Below are positions 42,570 through 50,426 of a DNA stretch of 64,000 nt, piece after piece. The stretch is from assembly GCA_044235645.1 (NCBI GenBank), contig JBIIHQ010000011.1:23740-87739 (forward strand), read 5' to 3'. The DNA is from OMIW01 sp044235645. GTDB taxonomy: Bacteria > Bdellovibrionota_C > UBA2361 > OMIW01. A model generated the notes under the pieces. The model made no database searches. It was not told the DNA's origin and saw nothing but the letters and a program-made list of their open reading frames with translations. Position numbers and translations under genes: made by a program. How positions within the stretch are numbered: the first letter of the stretch is position 1; every line of letters starts with the position of its first letter.

Positions 42570-43802
42570 ATGGAATTTTCCGATTCACGGGGAGGGCCCT
42601 CCGTACGTCGCTCTCAGCTCAAAAGAGTGATTGTGGCGCTCTTCGCAACCTTTCTAGTGTTTGTCCTCGGCTCCAATCCAGTTCTAGCCTCAGAGCCTCA
42701 GTATCGCTTGGAGGACCTGCCAAAATACGCCGAAGCAGTTCGCGACCTTGGTGCTCGCGGGATACTCACTCCGAAAGTGGCTGATGAACAGGTCGAGTAT
42801 TATGCCATGCAGGCATCCTCTCTCCGCGGGAAAGAGGTGACCCCGGTCATGTTGCGCCGTTGGAGTGCATTTCAAGCCGTCAGCACGGTACAGGCGTGGG
42901 TCACCATCATTGCCGCAATGGTGGGTGTCGGAGGAGTTCTCTTCTTCCTTCGTGGGCTCCTGGGGGTGATCGGAGAAGCTCTCCTGAAGCTTCTCCTGTC
43001 AATACCGATGGTCGTTTATCAACTTGCCCTTTGCGTATTCGGTGGATGGGCGATGCTGGTAGGCAATTTGTTTCTATCTCTGGTAGGAGCAGCAGCCTTT
43101 TACTCAGGCCTTTGGTTGGACCGTTGGTTCGATCGAGATTCCTTTGGTGGCCGAGCAACCGAACCATCCTTAAGGGTCCTCGTGATGCTGGCGGGATATG
43201 CGGGTTGTGCTTACGCTCATCAGAGTGTCGCTCTTGGAGTCCTCGCCGCCGTGGCATTCGTCCAGTTGTTCGGGTTTGTCTTTATGGCTACCGAGTTGAG
43301 CCTATTCCTCGGTTTTTCAGAGGATAACCGACTCGCGAGTGGTACCGTGGCCGCCGGAATGCTCACGATTGCTGGTGTGGTAGTATCTCTGGGCTTGCTG
43401 CCCCGAGAGTTTGCCGTGTACCAAACGGGTGCACTCTTCTGTGGTGCCCTCGTGTTTCTGCTCGGGCTAGATATTCTAAGCTCGAAGTGGTGCGCAAAAA
43501 GCAACTACCTCGGCCTTCAGCTGCTTGCAATTGGCAGTTTTCTCGGGCTTCTTTGGCTTGGGGTGAGTCTCGACCTGGGACTTTTGAAAGGCATCAGCGG
43601 GACTCTGTTCGCGATCTACCTGCTCGGGAAGTGGACCGAATTCTGCTCCTTGTGGGTAAAGGACGGAATGGCCTTCGGGCTTGCGTTGCTCGTCACGGCT
43701 GGCGCGCTTTACGGCGTTTCCCAGTTCATGGCCGCCCATCCTGAGCTGTTCCTCTTGGACGCCGGAGTGATTCGTGAGGCTTTGCTTCAAGTAGCGAGCT
43801 GA
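42570..43802 (+). CDS. Polytopic membrane protein of unknown function
   Basis: The 410-residue product starts with a signal-like helix (VIVALFATFLVFVLGSN, residues about 17-34, then PVLAS), a 75-residue extracytoplasmic part (LEDLPKYAEAVRDLGARGIL), and then about ten to eleven membrane helices from residue 105 on, such as AWVTIIAAMVGVGGVLFFL and GLALLVTAGALYGVSQFMA. The two-part layout resembles DUF2157-type membrane proteins, but I cannot assign the family. ATG at 42570 is chosen; TTG 42516 is in frame. It faces the histidine phosphatase gene. Confidence 0.6.
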   Translation: MEFSDSRGGPSVRRSQLKRVIVALFATFLVFVLGSNPVLASEPQYRLEDLPKYAEAVRDLGARGILTPKVADEQVEYYAMQASSLRGKEVTPVMLRRWSAFQAVSTVQAWVTIIAAMVGVGGVLFFLRGLLGVIGEALLKLLLSIPMVVYQLALCVFGGWAMLVGNLFLSLVGAAAFYSGLWLDRWFDRDSFGGRATEPSLRVLVMLAGYAGCAYAHQSVALGVLAAVAFVQLFGFVFMATELSLFLGFSEDNRLASGTVAAGMLTIAGVVVSLGLLPREFAVYQTGALFCGALVFLLGLDILSSKWCAKSNYLGLQLLAIGSFLGLLWLGVSLDLGLLKGISGTLFAIYLLGKWTEFCSLWVKDGMAFGLALLVTAGALYGVSQFMAAHPELFLLDAGVIREALLQVAS

Positions 43803-43998
43803 CAAAACGGGCCTCGGCGGAGAGCGTGAACCACGAGACACGGCTCGCCGTCATCGGTTTTTTATTGCCCCGGTTCTTTAAGCAAAGTATCGGGGCTTCC
43901 TCTCTATATAACCTTGTCGCCGAAAATGTAACGAAATTCTCCCTGACACCCCTGTTCACCTTCCGTCTGATTATCGAGCTCGAAGCGATCCCCCCTCT

Positions 43999-44622
43999 CT
44001 ACGGTCGTACATTCCACCAGCAACAGCGCCAGCCATCGCCCCCACTTTCAAAGAGACATACCGCCCCGGTCGCCAGCTTAATCGAATCACCGGCCCGCAG
44101 TCCCGCGCTCTCGGTGAGAAGACACGGCGCAAATCGAGCTATGCCGTTGCTCGTGACCACCAGAGCGGTCTCTCCCATATTGTTTGCGAGTAATCGTTCA
44201 CCAAAGCCCCGCCACTGATGACGAAGCTGCGCCGGATCGACCCGCCACCCCGGAGGCACTGTGCCATCGCTATCCCACGCCGCGATCGCATCGGCACCTA
44301 TCCGTGCGATAACTTCGGCCTCTGATCTGTTTTCGTCGGGTCCGTAATCGATCTCATTGAAAATGGCGAGTGGCTCCATCGGAATCGAAGAGGGACCTAA
44401 TCCTGCCATGACCTCTTCAGCGGTCTGGATTGTTCGACAAAGGGTCGAGGTAAAGATCCTCGTTGGAATCAGGTCGTTGGCGCGAAGATACTCGCCAAGA
44501 GCACGCCCCTGCTCACGGCCGTGCTCCACCAAAGGAAGATCGGTTATCCCGACCCGAGTGACGGTATCGCCGGAGGCAAACGTGTTGCCGTGTCGAGCGA
44601 TAAGGAGTCTGGTTGGTTTCAT
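43999..44622 (-). CDS. Histidine phosphatase (phosphoglycerate mutase-like)
   Basis: The 207-residue protein opens LLIARHGNTFASGD, the RHG catalytic motif with the phospho-His at about residue 9, followed by the Arg in FTSTLCRTIQTAEEVM near 62 and Glu in FNEIDYGPDENRSEAEV near 92. The second His of this family should lie near residue 155, but the stretch LVVTSNGIARFAP shows Asn there; catalysis may be altered. ATG at 44622 has GGGGATATC before it; ATG 44664 would overlap kdsB. Close linkage to kdsB suggests a role in sugar-phosphate or envelope metabolism. Confidence 0.75.
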   Translation of the reverse strand: MKPTRLLIARHGNTFASGDTVTRVGITDLPLVEHGREQGRALGEYLRANDLIPTRIFTSTLCRTIQTAEEVMAGLGPSSIPMEPLAIFNEIDYGPDENRSEAEVIARIGADAIAAWDSDGTVPPGWRVDPAQLRHQWRGFGERLLANNMGETALVVTSNGIARFAPCLLTESAGLRAGDSIKLATGAVCLFESGGDGWRCCWWNVRP

Positions 44623-44641
44623 GAGATATCCCCTACGGTTT

Positions 44642-45469
44642 TCAGGTGGTCGTTGAGCCATCAAACGGATCTCCCCACACCCGGATCAGCTCTTCGGCCC
44701 GGGTTACGTCCTCAGGACTATCGATCCCCGACATCGTGGGTCGGTCCTCCGTCTCGACTGGAACACACCGAATGGTGTAGCCGTGCTCGAGTGCGCGAAG
44801 CTGCTCGAGACCCTCAAGCTTCTCGAAGCGTCCCTCGGGGAGGGTCGCGTACCGATCGAGCATTTCCCGACGGTAGCCGTACAATCCGATATGACGGAAT
44901 ACAGGGCTTAATCGGCTTTCAGATCGATACCGCTCCTCCCTTCGGATCGCCGGGAGGATCTGCTTACTAAACCAATATGCTCGTCCAGAGGTGCTATCAA
45001 AAACAGCGCACGTTCCGCTGAAGGGGGTCGTTGCCTTCGCACGACGGAGGGCATCAAGCTCATCCCATGACAGCTGCGTGACAGGCGTCACGATGTCGGT
45101 CGGTGCGGCGGCGAACGATTCAATGAGCGCTCGCACCATTGATGGGGGAGTAAGGGGAGCATCACCCTGCATATTGATGACAAAATCGGGGTGCCCGCCA
45201 AGCCGCCTAATCGCCTCGGCAACACGGTCGGTACCGGAGGGACATGCCGATGGAGTCATGACGGACGGAACCCCAATCTCCTGACAATGTTCGCTGATCC
45301 GCCCATCATCAGTAGCAACGATCACTTCGACACCTGCAAGCCCCGAGGCAGCGGAACGACTCAGCGCAACGACCCGCTCGAGCATCGTGCGTCCCGCTAT
45401 CATCACAAGGGGCTTACCCGGAAGGCGAGTTGATGGGTAGCGAGCGGGAATAACGATGATTGTTCGCAT
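44642..45469 (-). CDS. kdsB: CMP-Kdo synthetase (3-deoxy-manno-octulosonate cytidylyltransferase)
   Basis: KdsB activates Kdo with CTP for LPS. The 275-residue protein has IIVIPARYPSTRLPGKPLV near residues 3-21 (nucleotide loop), MLERVVALSR, VIVATDDGRISEHC near 50, PSACPSGTDRVAEAIRRLG near 74, FVINMQGDAPLTPPSMVRAL near 98 with the metal-binding Asp, and GLYGYRREMLDRYATLPEG near 193. The HIGLYGY context is typical. It forms an operon with the histidine phosphatase (19-base gap) and runs divergently from the his operon. Confidence 0.93.
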   Translation of the reverse strand: MRTIIVIPARYPSTRLPGKPLVMIAGRTMLERVVALSRSAASGLAGVEVIVATDDGRISEHCQEIGVPSVMTPSACPSGTDRVAEAIRRLGGHPDFVINMQGDAPLTPPSMVRALIESFAAAPTDIVTPVTQLSWDELDALRRAKATTPFSGTCAVFDSTSGRAYWFSKQILPAIRREERYRSESRLSPVFRHIGLYGYRREMLDRYATLPEGRFEKLEGLEQLRALEHGYTIRCVPVETEDRPTMSGIDSPEDVTRAEELIRVWGDPFDGSTTT

Positions 45470-45595
45470 GCGTGGTGCTAAAAAAACGGGTTATGAAAGA
45501 GGAGGCAGACCTCGCAAAATCGGCAAGGTACCCCCCATGGGCCAAAAATCGGCACATCTCGGCAACTTAAATGGGCTCTGCCGAAGGTCGCTTCA

Positions 45596-45625
45596 TTGAC
45601 CCACCATGCCCCTGATTGCTAGAAT
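45596..45625 (+). promoter_or_regulatory. hisG: Candidate sigma-70 promoter for the his operon
   Basis: TTGACC and TAGAAT are separated by 18 bases, each with one or two departures from the consensus. Transcription would start near 45632, leaving a leader of about 300 bases before hisG. Confidence 0.45.
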
Positions 45626-45735
45626 TATCCGATGGTGGGCATTATGGCCGAACAATCACGCGCTCCTTTGAGGATACCCATGTGGTCAACCCTTCGTAAA
45701 GACTGCCCTCCTGACCCGAAATAAGCGCAAACATC

Positions 45736-45776
45736 CGCTGCGATAAACATGCGCTGCGATAAACATGCGCTGCGAT
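45736..45776 (+). repeat. 16-bp tandem repeat, about 2.6 copies
   Basis: CGCTGCGATAAACATG is repeated exactly twice (45736-45751 and 45752-45767), followed by the first nine bases CGCTGCGAT again at 45768. A degenerate CGCAAACATC precedes it. It lies in the hisG leader, between the candidate promoter and the gene. Confidence 0.85.
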
Positions 45777-45935
45777 GCGCGCTCGCACAAGCGTGGAGGG
45801 CATTTTGACCTTCGCCTCGCTCACCGTATCTCGATACCGTGTCGCGAGTCAAAACCCAAAAAGCTTCTCACAACCGCGCCTCTCGTGAGGGCTCATGCGG
45901 ATTTTTTCAGGCCTCGTAATTTTTTGGTACCCGCC

Positions 45936-46826
45936 ATGCCATCTCTCCCGAATGCATCCTCTCGAGCCATTTCCCCCCTCCATCTCGGACTCCCTAAAGG
46001 CCGCATGTTCTCGGGGGTACTCGCGCTGATGGCGGAGGCGGGCATTCAGATTCGCACCGATGACCGTACCTATCGCCCGATTGTGTCGCTGCCGGGGCTC
46101 GAGGTGAAGATACTAAAACCCCAGAACATCGCTCAGATGCTCGAACTGGGTTCCCGTGATATCGGATTTGCGGGTCGTGACTGGGTCGTCGAGCTTGGGG
46201 TCGCAGTGGTTGAGCTGCTCGACACCGGACTCGATCCCGTCCGGCTCGTGGCAGCAGCTCCCTCAGAACTTCTCATGGGTGGCGTCCTTCCACCCCGTCA
46301 CCTGATCGTCGCGTCCGAGTATGAAAATCTCGCGAAGGGCTGGATTGCCAAGAGGGGGATTGATGCTCGAGTGATCCGAACCTACGGCGCAACCGAGGTT
46401 TTCCCCCCTGAGGATGCTGATTGTATCGTTGACAACACAGCAACCGGCTCAACATTGCGTGCCAACGGTCTCCACATCGTCGACGAGTTGATGACCTCGT
46501 CAACGTGCCTGTACGCGAGTCGCGTGGCGATGGACGATCCGGACAAACGGGCTCGGATCGAGGATATCGTCCTTCTCCTCTCAGGAGTGCTCGCCGCACG
46601 ACGGCGGGTTATGATTGAGGTCAACGTCACCCACGAATGTCTCGAAGCGGTGGTTGCGCTTATGCCCGCGATGAAACAGGCGACGGTGTCACCGTTGCAG
46701 AGCACCGCTGGATTTGCGGTAAAGGCTGCGGTATTGAAAGCCGATCTTCCGCGGGTGATTCCCCTGATTAAGGCAGCAGGAGGAACCGATATCGCTGTTT
46801 CAGCGCTATCGCAGATAGTACCGTAG
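45936..46826 (+). CDS. hisG: ATP phosphoribosyltransferase, long form
   Basis: HisG starts histidine synthesis by joining ATP and PRPP. From ATG 45936 it has 296 residues, the long form with its own regulatory domain, so HisZ is not needed. Features: LHLGLPKGRMFSGVLALM near residue 13, VKILKPQNIAQMLELGSRDI, GFAGRDWVVE (HisG signature), DCIVDNTATGSTLRANGL near 160 (PRPP-binding), and the ACT-like C-terminal domain from about 215 (VMIEVNVTHECLEAVVALMP). In-frame starts from GTG/ATG 45765 would add residues coded by the tandem repeat region and are unlikely. Confidence 0.9.
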   Translation: MPSLPNASSRAISPLHLGLPKGRMFSGVLALMAEAGIQIRTDDRTYRPIVSLPGLEVKILKPQNIAQMLELGSRDIGFAGRDWVVELGVAVVELLDTGLDPVRLVAAAPSELLMGGVLPPRHLIVASEYENLAKGWIAKRGIDARVIRTYGATEVFPPEDADCIVDNTATGSTLRANGLHIVDELMTSSTCLYASRVAMDDPDKRARIEDIVLLLSGVLAARRRVMIEVNVTHECLEAVVALMPAMKQATVSPLQSTAGFAVKAAVLKADLPRVIPLIKAAGGTDIAVSALSQIVP

Positions 46827-46904
46827 GCGAGCATGCCTCGGATGATGGCAGCTAAGAAAATGGTTTCAGGGACAGCTCTGACGGCAATAATCGGAGAGGG
46901 CGAG

Positions 46905-47513
46905 ATGACAACAAACGACCAGCAAGGACCAGCTCGTGAGGGAGAGGTTGCACGAAAGACGAATGAGACCGATGTGAAGGTAGCGGTCACCCTTGATGGC
47001 GGTGCTCAGATTTCAGTTCAGACTGGTCTAGCCTTCCTCGACCACCTTATCACCTCATTTGCAACACACGCCCGGATCAATCTGCACCTAACCGCAGTGG
47101 GAGATATCGAGGTTGATGACCATCACACCGTAGAAGATGTTGGGATTGCGCTCGGAGAGGCGATCCGGCTCGCCGTCGGGGACCGTATCAGCATCCACCG
47201 GTTCGGCACAGGGTATGCTCCGCTCGATGAGGCGCTGGCGCGAGTCGTTATCGACCTTTCGAATCGTCCTGGTGCCTGGGTGCAGCTGGCTCTTCGACGT
47301 GAGCGGATCGGCGATGTATCAACTGAAAATCTGACCCACTTCTTCTCCTCGTTTGCGACAGCTGCTCGAGTCACCCTTCACGTCGATGTGATCCGGGGAG
47401 AAAACGATCATCACAAGGTTGAAGCTGCCTTCAAGGCACTTGCGCTTGCGTGTCGGGAGGCCTGGCAGCGCGATCTAACTATCGGGGTCCCAAGCACCAA
47501 AGGGGTGTTGTAG
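46905..47513 (+). CDS. hisB: Imidazoleglycerol-phosphate dehydratase
   Basis: HisB removes water from imidazole glycerol phosphate. It is monofunctional here, 202 residues, with the two Mn-binding repeats DDHHTVEDVGIALGEAI near residue 68 and ENDHHKVEAAFKALALA near 168, and GLAFLDHLITSFATHA near 38. The GTGYAPLDEALARVVIDLS stretch is typical. ATG 46905 follows GGAGAGGGCGAG, so it is preferred over ATG 46833. The phosphatase half of the fused E. coli HisB is absent. Confidence 0.92.
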   Translation: MTTNDQQGPAREGEVARKTNETDVKVAVTLDGGAQISVQTGLAFLDHLITSFATHARINLHLTAVGDIEVDDHHTVEDVGIALGEAIRLAVGDRISIHRFGTGYAPLDEALARVVIDLSNRPGAWVQLALRRERIGDVSTENLTHFFSSFATAARVTLHVDVIRGENDHHKVEAAFKALALACREAWQRDLTIGVPSTKGVL

Positions 47514-47575
47514 GGTACTGCTTTCGTTCGCATGCTACCCTTTGCGAATGAGCAGTGGCACAGAGCGAGGTTCTT

Positions 47576-48178
47576 ATGGCGAAAACATCAGTCACTATAA
47601 TCGCAACCGGGGTTGCTAACATCGCCTCAATGAGGGGCGCCTTTCATCGGTTGGGGTGCGATACGGTGCTGACGCAAGAACCCGCCCGGGTTCTTGAGGA
47701 TTTGCTCGTCGTCCTTCCTGGTGTGGGGGCGTTCGGCGCAGGGATGGAGCGTCTGCGCGGATTGGGGCTCGATGGGGCGATTCGGGAGCGGGTTGCCTCG
47801 GGGAGATCGCTTCTCGCGGTCTGTCTCGGATTGCAGCTATTGTGCCGCTCGAGCGAAGAGAGTCCGGGAGTGGATGGGCTCTCGATTCTCGACGGGGATA
47901 TAGAGCGTTTTCGGACAACCGAACGGATCCCTCAGCTCGGATGGAATCAGGTGGAGGCACCCGCCGACGCACGGTACCTCCGCTCTGGGTACGCCTACTT
48001 CGCAAACTCATTCTGCGCCCGTTCGTTAAAGGGGGTTGATGTCATAGCCCCCGCGACGTACGGCCATCCATTCGTCGCGGCATGCGAGCGAGGGGGGTTA
48101 CTCGCGTGCCAGTTTCACCCCGAGCTATCCGGTGCATGGGGTACATCACTCCTCCAACGGTGGATAACAGGTGCGTGA
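47576..48178 (+). CDS. hisH: Imidazole glycerol phosphate synthase, glutaminase subunit
   Basis: HisH feeds ammonia from glutamine to HisF. The 200-residue class I amidotransferase has VVLPGVGAFGAGMERL near residue 44 (oxyanion region), LLAVCLGLQLLCRSSEE near 76 with the catalytic Cys, and the His/Glu pair in ACQFHPELSGAWG near 177. IATGVANIASM is the typical N terminus. ATG 47576 follows GCGAGG at 5 bases. It is followed by hisF after 66 bases. Confidence 0.92.
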   Translation: MAKTSVTIIATGVANIASMRGAFHRLGCDTVLTQEPARVLEDLLVVLPGVGAFGAGMERLRGLGLDGAIRERVASGRSLLAVCLGLQLLCRSSEESPGVDGLSILDGDIERFRTTERIPQLGWNQVEAPADARYLRSGYAYFANSFCARSLKGVDVIAPATYGHPFVAACERGGLLACQFHPELSGAWGTSLLQRWITGA

Positions 48179-48244
48179 GAGGATGTAATTGATTCCGTCA
48201 TGATGACTATCTAACGTCGAGTCTGTAACCGAGAGCGCGAAGCA

Positions 48245-49006
48245 ATGATAACGAAACGGATTATACCGTGCCTCGATGTCCGAGGAGGACGGATCGTCAA
48301 AGGGATTCAGTTCGGTAACATCAAAGATGCCGGGGACCCCGCGGAACGCGCTCAGCTCTACGAAGAACAGGGGGCTGATGAAATAGTCATTCTTGACATC
48401 TCTGCGACCGACGAGGAGCGACGGGCCTGTTTTTCAACGGTCTCAGCGGTACGTGCAGTTCTCTCGATCCCTCTGACGGTGGGTGGGGGAGTGCGGACAG
48501 TCGACGATGCTCGCGCACTCCTTCAGGAGGGAGCAGATAAAGTGGCGGTTAACACCGCGGCGGTACGAAATCCTGAGCTCCTTAGTTTATTGGCGGAACA
48601 ATTCGGGAGCCAGTGCGCGATTCTCGCGCTTGATGCCCGCGGCTCCGCAGCGATGCCCTCCGGATACGAAGTTGTCGTGAGCTCTGGAAAGGAACTGACC
48701 AGCCTGGACGCAGTGGCGTGGGCGCGCCGAGCGGGCGCGCTTGGCATCGGGGAGATAGTTCTTACCAGCTTTGATCGCGATGGAACGGGAGCTGGATACG
48801 ATATCCCGCTAATTCAAGCGATCTCTGCCTCAGTATCGGTCCCTGTCATCGCCTCGGGAGGTGCGGGATCCATCGACGATATGGTACAGGCTTTTCAAGG
48901 GGGAGCCGATGCGGTTCTCGCGGCTTCGATATTCCACTACAATCGTTCGACCGTCACTGAGGTCAAAGGTGCACTCGCCGCTGCGGGGATATTAATGCGA
49001 CGATAG
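48245..49006 (+). CDS. hisF: Imidazole glycerol phosphate synthase, cyclase subunit
   Basis: HisF makes the imidazole ring using ammonia from HisH. The 253-residue TIM barrel begins RIIPCLDVRGGRIVKGIQF with the catalytic Asp at about residue 11, then IVILDISATDEERR near 48, LTVGGGVRTVDDARALL near 80, CAILALDARG near 127 with the second catalytic Asp, EIVLTSFDRDGTGAGYDIP near 170 and VPVIASGGAGSIDDMVQ near 200. All are as expected. It precedes hisA/I/E by 113 bases with no obvious signal in the gap. Confidence 0.95.
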   Translation: MITKRIIPCLDVRGGRIVKGIQFGNIKDAGDPAERAQLYEEQGADEIVILDISATDEERRACFSTVSAVRAVLSIPLTVGGGVRTVDDARALLQEGADKVAVNTAAVRNPELLSLLAEQFGSQCAILALDARGSAAMPSGYEVVVSSGKELTSLDAVAWARRAGALGIGEIVLTSFDRDGTGAGYDIPLIQAISASVSVPVIASGGAGSIDDMVQAFQGGADAVLAASIFHYNRSTVTEVKGALAAAGILMRR

Positions 49007-49119
49007 CCTTAAGAGGATTCTCTTTATCCCAATGCGGATCGGAAAATAGACGAGGTGTAATACAGACAACATGTGGTCGTAACATCAATGAAGCTTCTCT
49101 TTAACAGACGAGTATCCTC

Positions 49120-50400
49120 ATGATTATCCCATCGATAGACCTTCTCGGCGGACAGACCGTCCAGTTGATAGGTGGAAAAGAGCATGCCCTTGATCTCGGA
49201 GATCCGCTTCCATATCTCGACGAGTTTCGACTCTTCGGTGAGACCGCCGTTGTCGATCTTGATGCCGCACTTCGTCAGGGTGATAATGAGCAGCTTATCC
49301 TCTCTCTCATCGAGCGGGGGCCGTGTCGGGTTGGTGGGGGAATTCGTTCTGTTGAGCGAGGAATATATTGGCTTAATAACGGTGCCGAGAAGATTGTGCT
49401 CGGCACCGCGGCGACCCCAGAGATATTGGGCAAGTTCCCTCGTGACCGGGTTGTCGCCGCGCTCGATGCCAAGGAGGGCGAGGTCGTCGTCGATGGATGG
49501 CGGGTGGGCACAGGGCGAACGGTCGAGGAGCGTATCGCTGAGCTCCGTCCATACGCCGCCCATTTTTTGGTCACTTTTGTGGAATCAGAGGGTCGGTTGC
49601 AGGGGTTGAACCTGGAGCGGGCAAAGGCGATCGTCGCGGCTGCGGGGGAGGGGAGTCGGGTAACCATTGCGGGTGGGGTCACGACTCTCACCGATGTTCA
49701 GGCGCTTGATGCGATGGGTGCCGATGCTCAGGTAGGGATGGCGCTCTACACAAAGCGGTTCACCGTCGCAGAGGCGGTGGGTTGTTGCCTGAGGAGCGAT
49801 CGCCCTGATGGTCTCTGGCCAACGATCGTCTGTGATGAGGGCGGACGGGCACTGGGGCTGACCTACTCAAATCAAGAAAGCCTCTCTCGCGCCACTGAGC
49901 TCCGTCAAGGTGTCTATTGGTCCCGAAAGCGCGGGTTGTGGCATAAGGGAGCGAGTTCAGGCGCGTTGCAAACGCTGCTCCAGGTTTCAGTCGATTGTGA
50001 TAGGGATTGCCTGCGGTTCCGCGTGCGCCAGCATGCCGACGGTTTCTGTCATACCGGAGATACGAGCTGCTTTGGTCCATTACCGGGGCTTTCGGCGCTC
50101 GAAAAGCGGCTCAGTGCGCGGCTAAGAGAAGGCAGCTCTGGGGGAGGCGGCACAATAGATTCATATACAGTGCGAGTTGCTACTGAACCAGGGATGCTTG
50201 GGTCGAAGCTGCGCGAAGAGGCGCGCGAACTAGCCGATGCATCCGGTCGCAGGGAGATCGTTCACGAGGCAGCTGATCTCATTTATTTTACCACCGTCGC
50301 ACTCGCGCGAGAGGGGGTGGCGTTCGCGGAGATAGAAGCAGAGCTCGATCGTCGTGATCGGGTCGTCAATCGTCGAGCGGGAGACGCCAAGGGAGAGTGA
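49120..50400 (+). CDS. hisAIE: HisA-HisI-HisE trifunctional fusion
   Basis: Three histidine enzymes are joined in one 426-residue chain. Residues 1 to about 225 are the HisA isomerase barrel: IPSIDLLGGQTVQL with catalytic Asp 7, RVGGGIRSVERG near 68, VVAALDAKEGEVVV near 128 with the second Asp and ITIAGGVTTL-like near 185. Residues about 230-320 are HisI cyclohydrolase: VYWSRKRGLWHKGASSG near 264, SVDCDRDCLRFRV, and GFCHTGDTSCFG near 306 with zinc cysteines. Residues about 325-426 are HisE: LGSKLREEARELADASG and EIVHEAADLIYFTTVAL. No stop or frameshift lies between. HisIE is a common pair; adding HisA is rare. Its stop overlaps hisD's frame as GTGA. Confidence 0.88.
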   Translation: MIIPSIDLLGGQTVQLIGGKEHALDLGDPLPYLDEFRLFGETAVVDLDAALRQGDNEQLILSLIERGPCRVGGGIRSVERGIYWLNNGAEKIVLGTAATPEILGKFPRDRVVAALDAKEGEVVVDGWRVGTGRTVEERIAELRPYAAHFLVTFVESEGRLQGLNLERAKAIVAAAGEGSRVTIAGGVTTLTDVQALDAMGADAQVGMALYTKRFTVAEAVGCCLRSDRPDGLWPTIVCDEGGRALGLTYSNQESLSRATELRQGVYWSRKRGLWHKGASSGALQTLLQVSVDCDRDCLRFRVRQHADGFCHTGDTSCFGPLPGLSALEKRLSARLREGSSGGGGTIDSYTVRVATEPGMLGSKLREEARELADASGRREIVHEAADLIYFTTVALAREGVAFAEIEAELDRRDRVVNRRAGDAKGE

Positions 50401-50426
50401 TTGAAAGAAGTGAAGAGGACAGTTTC

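Larger units (their letters stand above)
45470..45935. other. Long leader region before hisG
   Basis: This 466-base stretch separates kdsB and hisG. It has a candidate promoter at 45596-45625 and the tandem repeat at 45736-45776. Several frames are open but lack coding character. A leader of about 300 bases before a his operon could hold attenuation, but I see no run of His codons and no hairpin with a T-run. Confidence 0.4.

Noticed and set aside
45736..45776. Repeat considered as a CRISPR or phage attachment site
   Set aside because: The 16-bp units abut without spacers and no cas or integrase gene is present, so it is a plain tandem repeat.
49024..49563. Minus-strand frame of 179 codons antisense to hisA
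   Set aside because: The plus-strand frame has all HisA motifs; the antisense frame has no recognisable features and is a mirror of coding bias.
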